From contig NZ_NPBY01000012.1 of the NCBI RefSeq assembly GCF_002272015.1, positions 56,174 to 120,173 on the forward strand: 64,000 nucleotides of DNA, written 5' to 3'. Source of the stretch: Paenibacillus campinasensis (GTDB lineage Bacteria > Bacillota > Bacilli > Paenibacillales > Paenibacillaceae). The translations under genes and the position numbers were made by a program. Positions 8,338 through 16,443 of this stretch are shown piece by piece. The notes beneath the pieces were generated by a model, which saw nothing but the letters and a program-made list of their open reading frames with translations, did no database searches and had not been told where the DNA came from. The first letter of the stretch is position 1. Every line of letters begins with the position of its first letter.

Positions 8338-8823
8338 TTATTGACCGGGCTTGCTTGTATCCGCACTCACGGCCAGCTGTCCGGTCGCCACATTGAGCCG
8401 GTTATACAGGTTGACGGTGGCAAGCCCGGCGATCAGCGTGGCCAGCGCTTGCTGCCCGAAATGTGCTGCCGCCTCGTCATAGATATCGTCCGGCACCGGA
8501 TGTGCCCGGTCTTCAATCCGGGTAATGGCTTCGCATAGCGCGAGAGCCGCTCGCTCGGCTTCATTGAATAGCTGCGTATCGCGCCACGCGGCGGCTGCGA
8601 GCACGCGCTCTGTCGTTTCCCCCGCTGACAGTGCGTTGCGGGCATGAAGCTGTACGCATACGCTGTCCCCATTAATCTGGCTGGCGCGCAAGTAGCACAG
8701 GAACAGGAGTCCCTTCGGAACACCGGTCTGTGCCGCAGACGAAAACAGCGCATTTCCTAACATTTGCAAGGCTTGGCCCATATCGGGCACAATGGCAGCA
8801 GGATTGTCCATTCTGGATGACAT
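8338..8823 (-). CDS. Carboxymuconolactone decarboxylase (AhpD-like) family protein
   Basis: A soluble all-helical protein of about 161 residues with the CMD core. The usual CxxC peroxidase motif appears as NGDSVCVQLH, so the first cysteine is replaced and only the second remains with the following His. AHPVPDDIYDEAAAHFGQQALATLIAGLATVNLYNRLNVA is typical of the C-terminal helices (two adjoining stretches). The ATG at 8823 lies 9 bases after GGAG, better spaced than the ATG at 8829. It is divergent from an ECF41-type sigma factor and has its own ECF41 promoter, the standard arrangement for this sigma group. Confidence 0.85.
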   Translation of the reverse strand: MSSRMDNPAAIVPDMGQALQMLGNALFSSAAQTGVPKGLLFLCYLRASQINGDSVCVQLHARNALSAGETTERVLAAAAWRDTQLFNEAERAALALCEAITRIEDRAHPVPDDIYDEAAAHFGQQALATLIAGLATVNLYNRLNVATGQLAVSADTSKPGQ

Positions 8824-8883
8824 CAACATACACTCCTTCTCGTGATTTAGGTGTAAACCCGTTATTCGGTCCTACAATACGAT

Positions 8884-8910
8884 GACGGATCACGGTCTGG
8901 AAGTGTGACA
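8884..8910 (-). promoter_or_regulatory. ECF41-type promoter of the CMD gene
   Basis: On the minus strand TGTCACA (8904-8910) is followed after exactly 16 bases by CGTC (8884-8887). These are the -35 and -10 elements known for ECF41 sigma factors, correctly placed 60 bases upstream of the CMD start. Confidence 0.8.
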
Positions 8911-8953
8911 AACACTCGGGCCTAGTGCCGATGAATAGATCATGCAGGGAGGA

Positions 8954-8980
8954 TGTCACATAAATTGAGTGGCGGTCGTC
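8954..8980 (+). promoter_or_regulatory. ECF41-type promoter of the sigma gene
   Basis: TGTCACA (8954-8960), 16 bases, then CGTC (8977-8980). The same motif and spacing as the divergent CMD promoter, 54 bases before the sigma factor ATG, suggesting that the sigma factor transcribes its own gene. Confidence 0.75.
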
Positions 8981-9034
8981 AATAAAGATAGAGGGATTGC
9001 TGTACTGTCCGAAAGAGAAGAAGGGGGAAGCAAG

Positions 9035-9931
9035 ATGAATGATCAGGCAGGGTTGGCAGCGGTATTCGAAGCACACCGGGCGCATCTTCATGGCGTGGCG
9101 TACCGTATGCTTGGTTCTCTGAGCGAAGCGGAGGATGCGGTTCAGGAAGCATGGCTGCGTCTGAGCCGCAGCGATGTGAATCATATTCACAATATCGGGG
9201 GATGGCTCACTACCGTCGTATCGCGGATCTGCTTGGATATGCTGCGGGCTCGCAAGACGAGGAAAGAGGAGTCGCTTGAGGAGCATCCGCCGGAGGCGCT
9301 TGCAGCCGTTTCGTATGCCGATCCGGAACAGGAAGCTGTCCTCGCCGATTCCGTAGGCGTTGCCATGTTGGTCGTGCTGGACCGTTTGAAGCCGGCGGAA
9401 CGAATCAGTTTGATTCTCCATGACGTGTTTGGAATGCCATTTCACGAGATCGCTTCGATTATTGGTAAATCAGACGACGCAGCAAGGCAGTTAACGAGCC
9501 GGGCACGACGCCGGATCCGCGGAGCGGAGGAGGTTCTGGATACCAGCGTGGCAGCTCAGCGTGATGTGGTGCGGGCTTTTCTGGCAGCAGCGCATGCAGG
9601 AGATCTCCATCAGCTGATTGCTGCTCTGGATCCGGATGTGGTTCTGCGGGACGACCGGGAAGACGGAACGCCGAGAGTGTTCCGCGGTGCATCGGCGCTG
9701 GCCAAGAAGGTAGCCGGACGTGCGCAGAAATCAGCTCAGCTTGCCTGGGTGGACGGCAGCGTGGGCATCGTGGCGGCCCCTGGCGGCAACTTGCTCTACG
9801 TGTTGAAGTTCACAGTGAAGTGCGGGATCATTACCGAAGTGGAATTGATCTCGAACCCAGAGCGGCTTCATACGATCGATTTGGGTGTATTGGATTATGA
9901 TGGTCATTCCCCATGCGCTGATGATCACTAA
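9035..9931 (+). CDS. ECF41-type sigma factor (SigJ-like) with SnoaL domain
   Basis: A 298-residue extracytoplasmic-function sigma factor. Region 2 is at about residues 10-75 (GVAYRMLGSLSEAEDAVQEAWLRL), region 4 at about 110-165 (ISLILHDVFGMPFHEIASII). A SnoaL/NTF2-like domain follows at about 175-290 and ends with ISNPERL, matching the conserved NPDKL-type motif of ECF41 factors. In this group the C-terminal domain replaces an anti-sigma factor and tunes activity. The ATG at 9035 follows AAGGGGG. The divergent CMD gene and two TGTCACA/CGTC promoters support both class and target. Confidence 0.9.
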   Translation: MNDQAGLAAVFEAHRAHLHGVAYRMLGSLSEAEDAVQEAWLRLSRSDVNHIHNIGGWLTTVVSRICLDMLRARKTRKEESLEEHPPEALAAVSYADPEQEAVLADSVGVAMLVVLDRLKPAERISLILHDVFGMPFHEIASIIGKSDDAARQLTSRARRRIRGAEEVLDTSVAAQRDVVRAFLAAAHAGDLHQLIAALDPDVVLRDDREDGTPRVFRGASALAKKVAGRAQKSAQLAWVDGSVGIVAAPGGNLLYVLKFTVKCGIITEVELISNPERLHTIDLGVLDYDGHSPCADDH

Positions 9932-9971
9932 ACCGTGACGAGCAAGCGGAAATAGTGAATGAAATAACCGA

Positions 9972-10000
9972 TTGATATAACTAATTATATTAGTTATATT
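9972..10000 (+). promoter_or_regulatory. Sigma-A type promoter
   Basis: TTGATA (9972-9977), a 17-base spacer and TATATT (9995-10000). The spacer is filled by the first of three 15-bp palindromes. Confidence 0.6.
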
Positions 10001-10036
10001 ACTAATTAGATTAGTTTAAATACTAATTATATTAGT
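9980..10036. repeat. Three 15-bp palindromes at 21-bp spacing
   Basis: ACTAAT-N3-ATTAGT occurs at 9980-9994, 10001-10015 and 10022-10036. All arms are perfect and the period is exactly 21 bp, two helical turns, so three dimers would sit on the same face of the DNA. The first fills the promoter spacer and the others lie just downstream. This looks like a strong cooperative operator; its regulator is not encoded next to it. Confidence 0.75.
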
Positions 10037-10054
10037 TTTCGGGGAGAGGGATTT

Positions 10055-10721
10055 ATGGAAAAGCGCATTCGGTTAGCCTCTGTCAGTTTAGTCATTGCCG
10101 GGATTCTGTTTGTTCTCTATCCTGCAATCCGTCCGTTTTCTGATGAGACATCGTTGGTGGGCGCGGCAGCTTTTGCTTCTCCGGCCTGGATCGTATCCCA
10201 TGTGCTCGCGATTGTGGCCTTCACGTTACTGGGTGCAGGGCTGCTGGGACTTTGTCTACTTCTACAGAACGGGTCTTGCGGGCGTCTTGCCCTTCGCAGT
10301 ATCGTGGTCACCTGGCTCGGAATCGGGTTGACGCTGCCCTTTTATGGTGCTGAGGTATTCGGTTTACATGCGCTTGGAAAGCGTGCTCTCGCAGAGCAAA
10401 GTGCCGAATGGATCGCCCTGGCGGATGACATTCGTTATGGCTCCGGGTTTCTCATGATTCTTGCGGGGCTGCTGCTGATCGGCATCGGTTCCATTCTGGT
10501 GGTTATGGTCATATGGAAATCCGGTGCTTTACCGAAATGGGCTGGTGCTCTTCACGATGGGATTCCTGATGTATCTTCCTCAATTTCTGGGAACCCAGCC
10601 GCTGCGAGTGGCTCACGGGGTGCTGGTAGCCGCCGGGTGTATGGGCATTGCGGCCGGATTATGGAGGCTAAGGGGAAGAGGAAAAGTTCAGGAGCCATCG
10701 GAGGAGCTTTCTATGCACTAA
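10055..10721 (+). pseudogene. Frameshifted multi-TM membrane protein
   Basis: The frame from ATG 10055 encodes five or six hydrophobic segments up to SGALPKWAGAL, then becomes polar and implausible. The +1-shifted frame continues a natural membrane helix and tail (LFTMGFLMYLPQFLGTQPLR, then VAHGVLVAAGCMGIAAGLWR) and stops at 10721. A one-base deletion near 10540-10555 would explain this. The restored protein would have about 222 residues with six or seven helices. GGGGAGAGGG precedes the ATG. No homopolymer marks the site, so a real mutation and a sequence error are both possible. Function unknown. Confidence 0.65.
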
Positions 10722-11152
10722 ATCTCATCCGAACGTACCTTTTGGAACGTACCTGAAGTGAACTTGCGTACTTATACTAGGATAGATGTTTTCTATACTG
10801 AAAGGCCACTCGGATTGAAATGCATAACTGCCTTGAACCCAAGCGCGCAAGCGTACGTACACTTTCTTGAGGCCTGTAAGACACGAAAAGGCTGCAAACA
10901 AGATCTCATAGGACATAGGTGAAATGGCTTGAGCAGGTGTGGTAGACTGGGGTTATGATGTTATCAAATCCGTCCGTGAACAAGAAAGGAGTATCCATCT
11001 GATGAAGAAAAGATCGCTCATGGCTTTATCTGCGGGTTATGGATACTCTACTGCTGTTTTCTTCTAGACAAATCGCTCCAAGGGTGAAGTGTGTCCAAAA
11101 AGCGGTTTACTGGAGAACACAGCAGAATTTTCTGTAGACGGGGGAACTAACA
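10722..11152. other. Intergenic region with a 21-codon relic
   Basis: The only candidate is an ATG at 11002 with a good AAAGGAG site, encoding a signal-like MKKRSLMALSAGYGYSTAVFF before a stop at 11065. It reads like the first part of an exported protein whose frame has been lost. Nothing else was recognised. Confidence 0.3.
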
Positions 11153-11551
11153 ATGAATAATGATAAAATTACAAGAACCAATCCAGTCAGCATGCCGAAA
11201 CCGGTAGGGAAATACACCCATATTACAAAAATTCCAAGAAATGCGGAATGGTTTGTGACATCCGGCCAGATCGGCATCGATCCCAACGGGCAGTTCCCTG
11301 AGAACATGAATGAACAGATCGGGCTGACCTTTGCCAACATCCACAACGTATTGGCAGCAGAAGGATTATGTTCAGATCATATTATTAAAGTGAACATTTG
11401 GGCAATTGAGCCGATTGATTGGAATTACCTCTATTCCGAGTGGGAACGATTCTTCAATGATGAGTACCCTGCGATGACGGTAGCCTATGTTACGGCTTTG
11501 GGGCTGCCGGAAATCAAGATAGAAATCGAAATATGGGCTGCTAAAGTTTAA
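11153..11551 (+). CDS. RidA/YjgF/UK114 family protein
   Basis: A 132-residue RidA-fold protein that would form cytoplasmic trimers. SGQIGIDPNGQFPENMNEQ and the terminal EIKIEIEIWAAKV fit the family. RidA enamine/imine deaminases need an arginine in the PAR[ST] motif; here the corresponding stretch is YPAMTVAYV, so Arg is replaced by Met. It probably belongs to a Rid subgroup with a different or unknown activity. A strong terminator follows 20 bases downstream, so it is monocistronic. Confidence 0.85.
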   Translation: MNNDKITRTNPVSMPKPVGKYTHITKIPRNAEWFVTSGQIGIDPNGQFPENMNEQIGLTFANIHNVLAAEGLCSDHIIKVNIWAIEPIDWNYLYSEWERFFNDEYPAMTVAYVTALGLPEIKIEIEIWAAKV

Positions 11552-11570
11552 TTTCATACACACTTCATCC

Positions 11571-11608
11571 GAACATGGAACCTTTATGATTGAGGTTCCA
11601 TGTTTTCT
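11571..11608 (+). terminator. Terminator after the RidA-like gene
   Basis: AACATGGAACC and GGTTCCATGTT form a perfect 11-bp stem, followed by a T-rich tail. Confidence 0.85.
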
Positions 11609-12188
11609 TGTCCCCATCCACACCATGTTTACGTTCGGATACCGCCGTTATGTTCTCTGCTACGCTGATATTAGACAGCTGTGGGAGCGAGCGAATGCAA
11701 GCGCTGCTTGACGCTAACCTACCCAGTCTCTTGTCCTGTCCTCACATCCTTAATGCTTTAACAATTCCGAAATCGCTGTAATTAGTCGATCCAATTCAGG
11801 GATACGCCCGAGCTCTTTGTATGAGATTATAATCATTAATACAGCCTTGCTGGTACTATTCACTGTAGTACTGTTATGGCGTGAGCAGTAGAGAACTTAG
11901 TAACTTAATAAGGTTTTGGCAACCTCCAGCAAAGAATAGAGCCTTGAAATGGCCAAAAAGCTATATAAAATGCAACTTCAGTTACAAAAAAGGCGTTTTA
12001 CAAGGCGAGGGAGGAAGCGTGCAGATCAACTCTGAAGTATGTAACTGCATTAATAGAAGTCAATAGTAAGTCGGTAGGAAGTATTTATTATTTACATTAC
12101 CTATTAAGATGCTTAAAATTGGGGTTAAACCCTCATTTTGGATTTTGATAAGAATAACAAGGGACTCTGCCCCCTTGACTTCAACGAG
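11609..12188. other. AT-rich intergenic region
   Basis: About 580 bases without a convincing gene. A GTG-started 61-codon frame at 11881-12066 has no good ribosome-binding site and an unremarkable composition. Base composition is clearly more AT-rich than the surroundings, as is the lipoprotein gene that follows, suggesting separate ancestry. Confidence 0.4.
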
Positions 12189-12587
12189 GTGATTACTATT
12201 AAAACAAGCAGAATTTTAAATGTTCTCCTTATTATTTTCTTCACCTGCACGCTGGCCGCTTGTTCTACGGGGAAAGAAGATGCCGTCCGTGACATGGTTT
12301 CGCCTCAGCAAAAATCCTACAATATTTATGTCTTTTGGGATGGGCGTCAATCAGATTATTCCGAACTTATCGAAGAAATGCTGAATGTCATAAATTCAGA
12401 AGCTATTCTTGAATCGTTACCCATTCATAATATGTCTTTTATTAGTCTGGATGACCAAACTCAAAAATATGACTATAAGAAACTATTTGCCATTGAACAG
12501 TCGCCCACTATTATTGTATTAGATCATGAAGGAATAGTGCTACAGACCAATGATCCTAATGATATTTACGATATTCCAAAGAATTAA
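12189..12587 (+). CDS. Small lipoprotein, thioredoxin-fold-like
   Basis: A lipoprotein signal peptide (KTSRILNVLLIIFFTCTLAAC) is followed by about 110 residues. YNIYVFWDG, SPTIIVLDHEGIVLQT and the spacing between them resemble a thioredoxin-like fold without a CxxC, so redox function is unlikely. The start is uncertain: GTG 12189 has no Shine-Dalgarno sequence of its own, whereas GAGGTG (12186-12191) is ideally spaced from an ATT codon at 12198 that directly precedes KTSR. An ATG-to-ATT change or a rare ATT start is possible. Composition is AT-rich. Confidence 0.6.
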   Translation: MITIKTSRILNVLLIIFFTCTLAACSTGKEDAVRDMVSPQQKSYNIYVFWDGRQSDYSELIEEMLNVINSEAILESLPIHNMSFISLDDQTQKYDYKKLFAIEQSPTIIVLDHEGIVLQTNDPNDIYDIPKN

Positions 12588-12654
12588 AAGTCGTGCACGG
12601 TTGTTAAAGCCAGTTCGTCTAAGCTGTTATCAGTACTCAGGTACAGTGCAGTAT

Positions 12655-12679
12655 GACCGTTTGCAGAGCGGTCTTTTTT
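12655..12679 (+). terminator. Terminator after the lipoprotein gene
   Basis: GACCG and CGGTC pair around a 9-base loop and are followed by six T. Confidence 0.65.
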
Positions 12680-12703
12680 GATTGATATTTTCTACGGGTT
12701 AGT

Positions 12704-12910
12704 TGACATGGTCAAGTCTCTCCGAGGCTCAAGTGAACCATCCGCTCTTGGTGAAATTGCGGGACGCTGCTTTTTCAATCGCTCCTTCGCAGCTGCTTCA
12801 TAAACGGCTTCAGTTTTTGTATGATGTCGACTTTGATGTGTGATTGGAATGCAGGAAATGAGTTTATGTATAACCCGTCAAGGAATGGCTTTCCTGGCAG
12901 CATATTTTGA
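12704..12910 (+). other. Possible gene relic
   Basis: Two short overlapping frames (one ending LLHKRLQFLYDVDFDV, the next reading DWNAGNEFMYNPSRNGF) run straight into a strong bidirectional terminator at 12915-12956. This looks like the decayed 3' end of a gene. No family was recognised. Confidence 0.25.
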
Positions 12911-12914
12911 CTAC

Positions 12915-12956
12915 AAAAAGCATGAATTCGGGGGGATCTCGAGTTCATGCTTTTTT
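12915..12956. terminator. Bidirectional terminator
   Basis: AAAAAGCATGAATTC pairs with GAGTTCATGCTTTTT; one G-T pair, with an A-run on one side and a T-run on the other. It can end the relic frame to its left. The leftward Acg-type gene stops at 13095, about 140 bases to the right. Confidence 0.75.
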
Positions 12957-13094
12957 GGCATCTGGCAAACGATTCTTTCAGCCCGGATCGGAGTTCATCC
13001 CATTCCGTTCCGCAGCGACATAACGAGGAATGATGACTTATCAAGATGTAGGTGCTCGCGGAGAAATGTGCATTGTCCTTCGCGCCTGCCCGGA

Positions 13095-14291
13095 TCATTG
13101 CAGCTGCACTTCCTCCGCCGCTCGGCGCGGGCTCGGGATCGCTTGTTCCCGCGCATAGCCGATGCGAAACAGAAACACATGCTCGCCGCGGCCAGCTAGC
13201 CGCTGAAGGGCGCTGCCAAAGACCGGCTCCAGTCCAAGCTGCTGTTCCCGGTCCTGACGCTCATTCGCTTGATTCAAAGGATGGAGAGCAAGTCCCTTGC
13301 TGGTAGCCCAAAGGTGAACCCGCTGCCACAAGCGGCCCGCTTCCAGCAATTGCGTTCTGGACCTGGCGGAGACAACGATGCTGCCGAAGGCGGCGGCTGT
13401 TGGAATATGCGTGTCTTTTGTCATGCTGAGCCAGTAATCATTCGAAGACGCCTCGGAGATGGGGAGGAGCTTTCCAAGTGCCCGGATGAAGGCGGGGTTG
13501 CCTGTGGCGTCCAGCGTTGTCCCGTCCTTGAAGCGATGAATGTCCTCCCTGGTATGACGATACCAGCGATGACTATCGTGAGCCTGAACCGAGTCCTGTA
13601 TGATCGCTTCCGTTGCTTGAATAATCAGTGCACCGACGTGCTTCTTCGATTGATCGTCCGCATGCCATACCAGATCTGCATTCGGATTATCCCGGCTCAG
13701 CAGGCTCATGTCCCGCAGCAGTTGCTCCGGTATTGGCTGCTTGGTATCATAAGCGCCGCGATGGGTATGCCGCTTCGTCATCATCCGGACCAAGGGCGAA
13801 ACTTCCGGAATTCGATCTGACAGCGTAATATCAGCAACCTTGATACGGTCAAACTCCCCTTCATGCAATTGCACCTTCGGCTCATAACCGAACGCTTTAG
13901 CAGCCAGACACAGATTCTCAATCGCACAGCCCAGGCTGATGTTCATTTCCCGATAGAAGGGGTCCATGGCACCGATATTTCGGGACAGGTCAGCGAATAA
14001 GTCGATTCGGTTATCCTGTACACGGAACAGCCACGGTTGGGTGTTATGCGCATTGGCGGCCAATATAGCGTATTGTACCAATTTGACAGGATCCTTCTCT
14101 GCAAGGTCCGGTTCAAACGCTACATCGACATTCCAGGGAACATAAGCGGGTCCCCGGGCCGTAGAGAATACCCCTTGATCCACAGCCCGGTATAGTCCTC
14201 CTCCTGCGAGCAGCACCAATGCAGCCCCTGATGCCTTGAGAAAATTCCTTCTTGACATGTTCTTATGCGGTTGATCCGATTTCGTAGGCTC
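13095..14291 (-). CDS. Acg-type nitroreductase-family protein, Tat-exported
   Basis: About 398 residues. A twin-arginine signal MSRRNFLKASGAALVLLAG lies near residues 13-31, so the folded, probably FMN-containing protein would be exported. ANAHNTQPWLFRV and the later KRHTHRGAYD and SEASSNDYWLSM stretches match the Acg/nitroreductase-like family known from mycobacteria, where a role in flavin sequestration or stress has been proposed. The start is a GTG near 14294, 5 bases after GGAGGATG. It lies 28 bases downstream of a TetR gene on the same strand and is probably controlled by it. Confidence 0.8.
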   Translation of the reverse strand, partial: EPTKSDQPHKNMSRRNFLKASGAALVLLAGGGLYRAVDQGVFSTARGPAYVPWNVDVAFEPDLAEKDPVKLVQYAILAANAHNTQPWLFRVQDNRIDLFADLSRNIGAMDPFYREMNISLGCAIENLCLAAKAFGYEPKVQLHEGEFDRIKVADITLSDRIPEVSPLVRMMTKRHTHRGAYDTKQPIPEQLLRDMSLLSRDNPNADLVWHADDQSKKHVGALIIQATEAIIQDSVQAHDSHRWYRHTREDIHRFKDGTTLDATGNPAFIRALGKLLPISEASSNDYWLSMTKDTHIPTAAAFGSIVVSARSRTQLLEAGRLWQRVHLWATSKGLALHPLNQANERQDREQQLGLEPVFGSALQRLAGRGEHVFLFRIGYAREQAIPSPRRAAEEVQLQ

Positions 14292-14322
14292 CACAATCCA
14301 TCCTCCAGTATATGATTATTGT

Positions 14323-14904
14323 CTACTTCACGAGATACGGGTCGAGTATTGCCCAGATCAGGCCGACGCCATCGGTAAAACTGACCTCATCGACAGGCTG
14401 ACCGTTCATCTCGAGAAAGGACAGCCAATTGTTCGCAATGATCCAGCAGGCGATCAGCAGTTTCTGCAGCTGCTCGGAATCAGCTTCGATCCGCAGCACG
14501 CCATCCGTGATAAATCTTCGTATAAACGCTTCCTGCTCCACCAGTCGGGTGTTCATCATCTCCGTATGCAGGAGTCTTAAAGCTTCATCTGCCTGAAACA
14601 ATGACAGTGCCTCCCGGTAAAAAAATCGATACCGCCACAAAATGTCGAAGTTCATCAGCAGCTTCTGCTCCAGATGCTGTTGGGTCAGTGTGACATGTTC
14701 GGGGAGCGACCATACCTCATTCCATTCCTCATACATGTCCAGCAGAATCGCTTGGATGATCTCGGACTTGTTCTTGAAATGATAATAGAGATTGCCTGGG
14801 CTCATCAAAGCGGCAGCGGCGATATGATTGGTCGATACTTTGCCGATCCCTTGCTCATTAAATAACTGAACCGCAGTTTGCACAATTCGTGATTTGGTGT
14901 TCAA
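14323..14904 (-). CDS. TetR/AcrR family transcriptional regulator
   Basis: A 193-residue repressor. The helix-turn-helix (residues 8-50) includes VSTNHIAAAALMSPGNLYYHF, followed by KNKSEIIQAIL. The C-terminal domain contains a TetR_C-like pattern with IWRYRFFYREAL-type helices. It starts just after a perfect 20-bp palindrome and is followed at 28 bases by the Acg-type gene. The pair is likely an autoregulated operon. Confidence 0.88.
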   Translation of the reverse strand: MNTKSRIVQTAVQLFNEQGIGKVSTNHIAAAALMSPGNLYYHFKNKSEIIQAILLDMYEEWNEVWSLPEHVTLTQQHLEQKLLMNFDILWRYRFFYREALSLFQADEALRLLHTEMMNTRLVEQEAFIRRFITDGVLRIEADSEQLQKLLIACWIIANNWLSFLEMNGQPVDEVSFTDGVGLIWAILDPYLVK

Positions 14905-14921
14905 TCACACATCACCTCTGC

Positions 14922-14941
14922 TTTAGAGTAATTACTCTAAA
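14922..14941. promoter_or_regulatory. Perfect 20-bp palindrome, TetR operator
   Basis: TTTAGAGTAATTACTCTAAA is fully symmetrical and lies 18 bases upstream of the TetR start codon. Confidence 0.7.
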
Positions 14942-15315
14942 TATAGAGGGTCACCGATTTTATGTCAACTCAAGTGATGATGTCTCAACGAAAAAATCTG
15001 CAAAATCATAAAATGTCACGCAAGATTTTACGAAAACAATGCCAATGATTAACACAGCAAAAATATCTTCTTAATTCTTAATTAACAATCGATTGATAGG
15101 CTAATTGACGAGATGTCTATACCTTTCCTTGGCAGGGGTCTTGTATGGATAGATACATAGGCTGTTGCCCCGCGCGGCTTTTGTGCTGCCATCCTAGGTT
15201 TCATGATGTCCCGAGTTGTATGGATGACTTCTCGTTGTATGAATGACCTGCTCGATGTTACTCAAGCTGGCGCCGCTTGATTGACATAAAACTATGAAAA
15301 GGCAAGGTGATACTC
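14942..15315. other. Intergenic region before PI-PLC
   Basis: About 370 bases, AT-rich in its first half. No gene, and no clear promoter hexamers at good spacing were found. Confidence 0.4.
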
Positions 15316-16239
15316 GTGTTGAAGAAAGCGATTCTGCGTGTAACCGTCCTCATGCTGTTTGTAACGTCTGTAGCCGGCACTTTCTTTGCTTCCGATGCCT
15401 CCGCGTCATACAACAGTTCCAACTGGATGGGATCCATCAGCGACAACACTTCCCTGTCGAGCCTCTCGATTCCGGGAACCCATGACTCCGGTGCATTGTA
15501 CGAGCCGATTTACGGTACAGCCAAGAACCAGGATCTCACCATTGCAGAGCAGCTGTCCGTCGGTGTGCGTTACTTAGACATCCGTACGAGACACTATAAG
15601 GATGCATTCACCATTCATCATGGTGCGGTGTACCAGAATCAGAATTTCGACGATGTTCTGAACGCGGTCATCTCGTTCCTGAACAACAACCCGACAGAGA
15701 CGGTTATCATGAGTGTGAAAGAAGAGCATACCGCCGCTGATAACACGCGCTCCTATGAGGACACGTTCAACTGGTATGTAAGCAAAAACCCGGACAAATG
15801 GCTGATGACGAATCACGTCCCAACGCTTGGCGAAGCGAGAGGTAAGATTGTGCTGGTGCGCAGATTCCAGGCTGCCCAGCTTCCGAAAGGCATCGACGCC
15901 ACATCTTGGCAGGACAACACAACCTTCACGATTCAGAACGCTGCCAATCTGAAAATCCAGGATTATTACAAAGTGTCGGATCGCAACAAAAAGTGGAACG
16001 ACATTCAGAACATGTATCATGAAGCCAATTCGTCCAACCCGTCATGGCTGTACATCAACTTCACCAGCGGTTATAACCCGGGCTTGTTCGGCATCCCGAA
16101 CATTCGCACGATTGCCAATGACATCAACCCGAAAGTCAATCAGTTCTTCAGCACTAACACCCACGGCCGCTTCGGCATCACCGTGATGGACTTTATTACA
16201 GGCGATCATGCCTCGAAAATTATCTCTACCAACTTCTAA
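15316..16239 (+). CDS. Secreted phosphatidylinositol-specific phospholipase C
   Basis: About 307 residues. A Sec signal peptide (KKAILRVTVLMLFVTSVAG, cleavage near DASAS) precedes a single PI-PLC X domain. The two catalytic histidines are in SIPGTHDSGALY and FTIHHGAVYQ; RYLDIRTRH and LVRRF supply substrate contacts. The enzyme would cleave phosphatidylinositol into diacylglycerol and inositol cyclic phosphate outside the cell. AAGGTG precedes GTG 15316 and TTG 15319; either may be the start. A LacI regulator and a GDPD/PHP/ABC operon lie downstream, suggesting use of the released polar heads. Confidence 0.92.
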   Translation: MLKKAILRVTVLMLFVTSVAGTFFASDASASYNSSNWMGSISDNTSLSSLSIPGTHDSGALYEPIYGTAKNQDLTIAEQLSVGVRYLDIRTRHYKDAFTIHHGAVYQNQNFDDVLNAVISFLNNNPTETVIMSVKEEHTAADNTRSYEDTFNWYVSKNPDKWLMTNHVPTLGEARGKIVLVRRFQAAQLPKGIDATSWQDNTTFTIQNAANLKIQDYYKVSDRNKKWNDIQNMYHEANSSNPSWLYINFTSGYNPGLFGIPNIRTIANDINPKVNQFFSTNTHGRFGITVMDFITGDHASKIISTNF

Positions 16240-16262
16240 TCGGCAACGCGGCAAGGAATGGG

Positions 16263-16295
16263 GGGGACGGTGAATGCTTTCACCGTCTCCTTCTT
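16263..16295 (+). terminator. Terminator after PI-PLC
   Basis: GGGGACGGTG and CACCGTCTCC pair with one G-U pair and are followed by TTCTTT. Confidence 0.75.
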
Positions 16296-16443
16296 TGTGC
16301 GCGCCAGCTGAAGCCAGGCTTCTGTGTGTTTAGCGCAATGTGGAGGATCGGCACCGGTGCTGTCGCTGCATCCGGAGAGGTTGACGTGAGGATGGGCGTT
16401 GTCATATCGTAGAAGACAAGCACGATACTGGGTAAGGGGTGGC

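Noticed and set aside
11881..12066. 61-codon GTG-started frame
   Set aside because: No ribosome-binding site, no recognisable domain and composition like non-coding AT-rich DNA.
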